Positions 61,871 through 64,000 of a DNA stretch of 64,000 nt are shown here, piece by piece. The notes under the pieces were generated by a model. It was not told the DNA's origin. It saw nothing but the letters and a program-made list of their open reading frames with translations, and searched no databases. The position numbers and the translations under genes are program-made. Within the stretch, counting starts at the first letter, position 1. Each line of letters opens with the position of its first letter. Source of the stretch: Streptomyces sp. NBC_00659. Its GTDB lineage: Bacteria; Actinomycetota; Actinomycetes; Streptomycetales; Streptomycetaceae. The stretch spans positions 5,084,001-5,148,000 of the forward strand of contig NZ_CP109031.1 in the NCBI RefSeq assembly GCF_036226925.1. The letters are read 5' to 3'.

Positions 61871-62088
61871 ACGGCGACCTCGCGTCCGTTGCGCCACAGC
61901 CGCCCGCCGCTGACGCCGTCGAACCATGTGTGCGAGGGGTCTACGACAGCCTCGCACTCACGTCGGATCGGGCACTGGTTGCATGCGCGCAACGTATGTT
62001 TTGCGTCGGAGGGATTACGAGTGAACACGTAGTGTTGTGGGAGATTGGCGCAGGCCGCAGCCCTGCGCCAGTCGAGTTTGCTGGTCAC
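61867..62088 (-). CDS. WhiB-family regulator
   Basis: 73 residues from a GTG with GGGGAGG upstream. Cys13, Cys36, Cys39 and Cys45 (ACANLP; ACNQCPIRREC) match the [4Fe-4S] ligands of Wbl proteins, followed by the turn GVSGGRLWRNGR in place of G(V/I)WGG. Wbl proteins bind sigma factor region 4 and control transcription; phage-encoded examples are known. It heads the minus-strand cluster. Confidence 0.9.
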   Translation of the reverse strand: MTSKLDWRRAAACANLPQHYVFTRNPSDAKHTLRACNQCPIRRECEAVVDPSHTWFDGVSGGRLWRNGREVAV

Positions 62089-62112
62089 GAGCGATACCTC
62101 CCCAGAGGATGG

Positions 62113-62126
62113 GAATATTCGTTCGA
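62113..62126. promoter_or_regulatory. LexA/SOS-like box upstream of whiB
   Basis: GAATATTCGTTCGA: on the minus strand TCGAAC-GAAT-ATTC, one perfect half-site of the actinobacterial SOS box TCGAAC-N4-GTTCGA and one half with changes. It lies 25 bases before the whiB start and is followed on the plus strand by TATATG. Confidence 0.5.
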
Positions 62127-62238
62127 TATATGCGGGCAGCAGTCAGCGTGGCACCGTGCGAGCGCGAGCGCAAGCGACTTGCGGGGGTGGCGAGGGCGCC
62201 AGGGGTGGTGGCTTGAACGCGACCAGCGGTGCAGCGTG

Positions 62239-62251
62239 CGAACGTATGTTC
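62239..62251. promoter_or_regulatory. LexA/SOS-like box between whiB and XRE gene
   Basis: CGAAC-GTAT-GTTC fits CGAAC-N4-GTTCG with only the last base changed (T). It is followed by TATATATGG, similar to the context of the box at 62113. The same core AACGTATGTT recurs inside whiB at about 61990. Confidence 0.65.
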
Positions 62252-62377
62252 TATATATGGTGGCCGGACTGTCCGTGGCGAGGTGAAGAAAAATGTGTTC
62301 CCTTACGCGCGTGCGCGCGCACTCCAGGTGCGTGCGCGATCGGTACGCTGCTCCCGACACGAGGGGAGATCGGGAAC

Positions 62378-62830
62378 ATGGGGCCCAGTCCACGCGCCGC
62401 GAGCACGGAACGAACAGAACGAACGGAACGAACCGACGCGTTGGAGGAGTTCGCCGTCTGGGTCGAGGACCTGATGCGGGACCGCGGCTATGTGATCGAC
62501 GGCCCACGCGGCGGTGGCAAGTCGCGGCTGGCCGACGACTCCGGTGTCCACCGGGCCGCGGTGACTCGGCTGCTGCAGCGGCAGAGCATGCCGGACCTCG
62601 AGACCATGCGCCGCCTGGCCGTGGTGCTCGGCGTGCCGCTGCGGGACATGCTGATCCGCTCCGGGCGGCTGTCCGAGGACGATCTGCCGCTCGAACCCGG
62701 CCCGGGAGCGGACCCGGGAGCGAGCAGGCGGCTGAGCCCGGAGGAGGCGGCGCGGCGCATGGGCGTACCGGAGGACCTGCGTGGTCTGTTCGTGAAGGTC
62801 GCCCGGCAGTTTCTGGGGGAGGGGTCTTAG
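62378..62830 (+). CDS. XRE-family HTH regulator divergent from whiB
   Basis: 150 residues with GAGGGGAG before the ATG. After a TERTERTERTD tail, residues ~25-90 are an XRE-like HTH (SRLADDSGVHRAAVTRLLQRQSMPDLETMRRLAVVLGVPLRDML). The C-terminus has PEEAARRMGVPEDLRGLFVKVA. It faces the whiB-tail cluster across a ~290-base promoter region and is a natural repressor candidate, though similar genes occur as ordinary chromosomal regulators. Confidence 0.82.
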   Translation: MGPSPRAASTERTERTERTDALEEFAVWVEDLMRDRGYVIDGPRGGGKSRLADDSGVHRAAVTRLLQRQSMPDLETMRRLAVVLGVPLRDMLIRSGRLSEDDLPLEPGPGADPGASRRLSPEEAARRMGVPEDLRGLFVKVARQFLGEGS

Positions 62831-62877
62831 GGAAAGAGACGCGGGACGGGGGAGCCGGGAGTGCAAGGAGTGCACAC

Positions 62878-63384
62878 ATGGGTGACGGGGGACGCCGGGA
62901 CGATGACAAGGACGGTACCGGTGGTGAAGGGTCGTACACCGAGGCGGAGCGGGTTACCCGGCTGCTGGGCGGTCTGCTGATCGCACTGGGTGAGAAGGTC
63001 CAGGAGGCGGGACCGGAAGGGGTCCGCATCCTCAGCGACGAGGAGGTGCAGCGGGCCAACCTCCAGTGGTACCGCACGGGTTGGGAGGAGCACGCACGGG
63101 CGGTCCGCCCGTCCGGCGAGCTCGAGTCGCCGGGGCATGTGGCGGCCGCTCCGGCTGATCCGGCCACCCCGGCGGAGCATCCGGCGGATCCCGACCCCCT
63201 GTCCGCCATGGGCCGGCTGCTCGACTTCCCCGGCCACGGCGCCCCGGCCGTCGGCCAGGGCGCCGAGCGCGCCCGGGCGGAGCTGCGGCACCGGCACGAC
63301 GAGCCCGGCGCCGGACGGCACGAGCGCGTCCGGGAACGCGGTGAGGGCGCCGATGCGGTACGGCGGCCCGACGGTGACGGATGA
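62878..63384 (+). CDS. Hypothetical protein downstream of XRE regulator
   Basis: 168 residues with AAGGAG before the ATG at 62878. Residues 20-75 look folded (YTEAERVTRLLGGLLIALGEKVQEAGPEGVRILSDEEVQRANLQWYRTGWEEHARA); the rest is Pro/Ala/His/Arg-rich and disordered. Probably co-transcribed with the XRE gene (47-base gap). Function unknown. Confidence 0.65.
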   Translation: MGDGGRRDDDKDGTGGEGSYTEAERVTRLLGGLLIALGEKVQEAGPEGVRILSDEEVQRANLQWYRTGWEEHARAVRPSGELESPGHVAAAPADPATPAEHPADPDPLSAMGRLLDFPGHGAPAVGQGAERARAELRHRHDEPGAGRHERVRERGEGADAVRRPDGDG

Positions 63385-63610
63385 GGGAGCAGGAAGAAGC
63401 CGTCGACGCAGTCGAGATCGGCCTCGTCCACACGCGCTGGCGTGACAAGGAGTCCTTCCGGGCGTGGACGGAAGGGCCGATGAAGTCCGTGCACCAGGGC
63501 GGCGGCGAGGGGAGAGAGCGGCCTGAGCCCGGGTCTCCGGCCCGATCCTGTGGTGCTTCGAGGTGGTGCAGCAGGCGGGCCGCCCGAAGGGCGAGGCGCA
63601 GGGAATGTCC
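63381..63610 (+). pseudogene. Remnant of an antibiotic-biosynthesis-monooxygenase-like gene
   Basis: IGLVHTRWRDKESFRAWTEGPMKSVHQ is like the second half of ABM/HmoA-type dimeric alpha-beta barrels. The expected ending SxLWxFEVVQ (here ILWCFEVVQQAG) appears in another frame about 50 codons later, and the N-terminal half is absent. So this is a truncated, frameshifted remnant. Confidence 0.45.
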
Positions 63611-63660
63611 TCCTGCGCGAGCTGTGCGAGCGCGCCACCGGCGTCCGGGGCAGGCCCCGC

Positions 63661-63703
63661 ACGACCGACGCCCCGCACCGGACAGGTGCGGGGCGTCGGT
63701 CGT
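63661..63703. terminator. Terminator with perfect 19-bp stem
   Basis: ACGACCGACGCCCCGCACC and its exact complement with a 5-base loop, 14 bases past the stop of the Fe-S protein gene. Very stable; serves both directions. Confidence 0.8.
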
Positions 63704-63717
63704 ACCGAACGGGGCGG

Positions 63718-64000
63718 TTACTTCACGGGTTCGGGTTCCGGCTCGTTCTCCGATTCCGCCTCGCCGGCCGGGGGTTCGTCCGCGACCGGCGTCTTGACGG
63801 ACTCCAGCAGCAGCTGCGCCACGTCCACGACCTGGACGGACTCCTTGGCCTTGCCCTCGTTCTTCTTGCCGTTGACCGAGTCGGTCAGCATGACGAGGCA
63901 GAACGGGCAGGCGGTGGAGACGATGTCGGGGTTCAGCGACAGAGCCTCGTCGACACGCTCGTTGTTGATGCGCTTGCCGATCCGCTCCTCCATCCACATC
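63718..64000 (-). CDS. Fe-S oxidoreductase (CCG-domain) protein, C-terminus only
   Basis: The gene runs in from beyond the right edge; 93 codons to a TAA at 63718 are visible. NPDIVSTACPFCLVMLTDSVN is the end of a CCG (cysteine-rich) domain found in heterodisulfide-reductase-like Fe-S proteins, followed by VQVVDVAQLLLES and an acidic Pro/Glu tail. Probably a membrane-associated electron-transfer protein; ordinary chromosomal gene marking the right border of the tail cluster. Confidence 0.8.
   Translation of the reverse strand, partial: MWMEERIGKRINNERVDEALSLNPDIVSTACPFCLVMLTDSVNGKKNEGKAKESVQVVDVAQLLLESVKTPVADEPPAGEAESENEPEPEPVK

Noticed and set aside
51499..62088. Complete prophage
   Set aside because: No head, packaging, replication or integration genes were found, and flanking genes are ordinary chromosomal ones.

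Overview
The window is high-GC actinobacterial DNA and is best read as Streptomyces. The coding bias is strongly third-position G/C, GTG starts and 4-bp ATGA/GTGA stop-start overlaps are common, and it holds a WhiB-family regulator, a MatB-like deacetylase/glycosyltransferase fusion, a Streptomyces-type contractile injection locus and RepSA/serine-recombinase remnants. All calls come from reading the sequence; no database search was possible.

Layout. (1) 1-9.9 kb: a cut-off secreted beta-propeller-like protein, a PLDc_N-type small membrane protein, a membrane-anchored PQQ-like propeller, a GH26-type lipoprotein and, divergent from it, a three-gene operon (small membrane protein, NodB-deacetylase/GT2 fusion, acyltransferase) resembling the matAB extracellular glycan locus. 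An LppU-like protein follows. (2) 9.9-16.6 kb: a TrmB/LuxR-type regulator, a large subtilisin-family exoprotease and a COG1470-like membrane protein. (3) 16.8-41.1 kb: an extracellular-type contractile injection system (eCIS/CIS): regulator, secreted propeller/DUF11 protein, cap protein, AAA+ ATPase, two DUF4157 effector-type genes (one dead, one intact and inverted), sheath, two tubes, accessory proteins, a 1011-residue disordered protein, LysM hub, VgrG-like spike, PAAR tip, gp25, two further baseplate proteins and a zinc-ribbon/TM/discoidin-like membrane protein. No tail-fibre gene is seen, which fits the intracellular mode reported for Streptomyces CIS. (4) 41.2-44.3 kb: an islet bounded by 53-bp near-identical repeats that include the 3' end of tRNA-Gly(CCC). 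It carries VapBC, decayed DNA, an SDR-like protein and an HxlR regulator. (5) 44.5-45.9 kb: small zinc-ribbon protein, dcd and a phosphoribosyltransferase. (6) 45.84-50.12 kb: a decayed integrative element inserted in the 3' end of the phosphoribosyltransferase gene, with iteron-like repeats, a GNAT gene, a frameshifted repSA remnant and an intact serine recombinase; the displaced 3' end of the host gene lies at the far side. (7) 50.2-51.4 kb: a Yip1-domain membrane protein. (8) 51.5-62.1 kb, minus strand: a compact siphovirus-like tail cluster (WhiB, zinc-finger protein, MerR-type HTH, tail completion, tube, tail chaperone with a likely -1 frameshift, short tape measure, distal tail, tail hub, fibre, amidase, holin-like proteins). 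It has no capsid, portal, terminase or integrase. Two LexA/SOS-like boxes lie in the divergent promoter region. I read this as a candidate F-type tailocin. (9) 62.4-64 kb: an XRE regulator and partner, a decayed monooxygenase-like gene and the C-terminus of an Fe-S/CCG-domain protein.

The most notable point is two different phage-tail-derived machines about 10 kb apart: a contractile CIS with a lineage-specific effector, and a non-contractile, probably SOS-controlled tail cluster with a lysis cassette.
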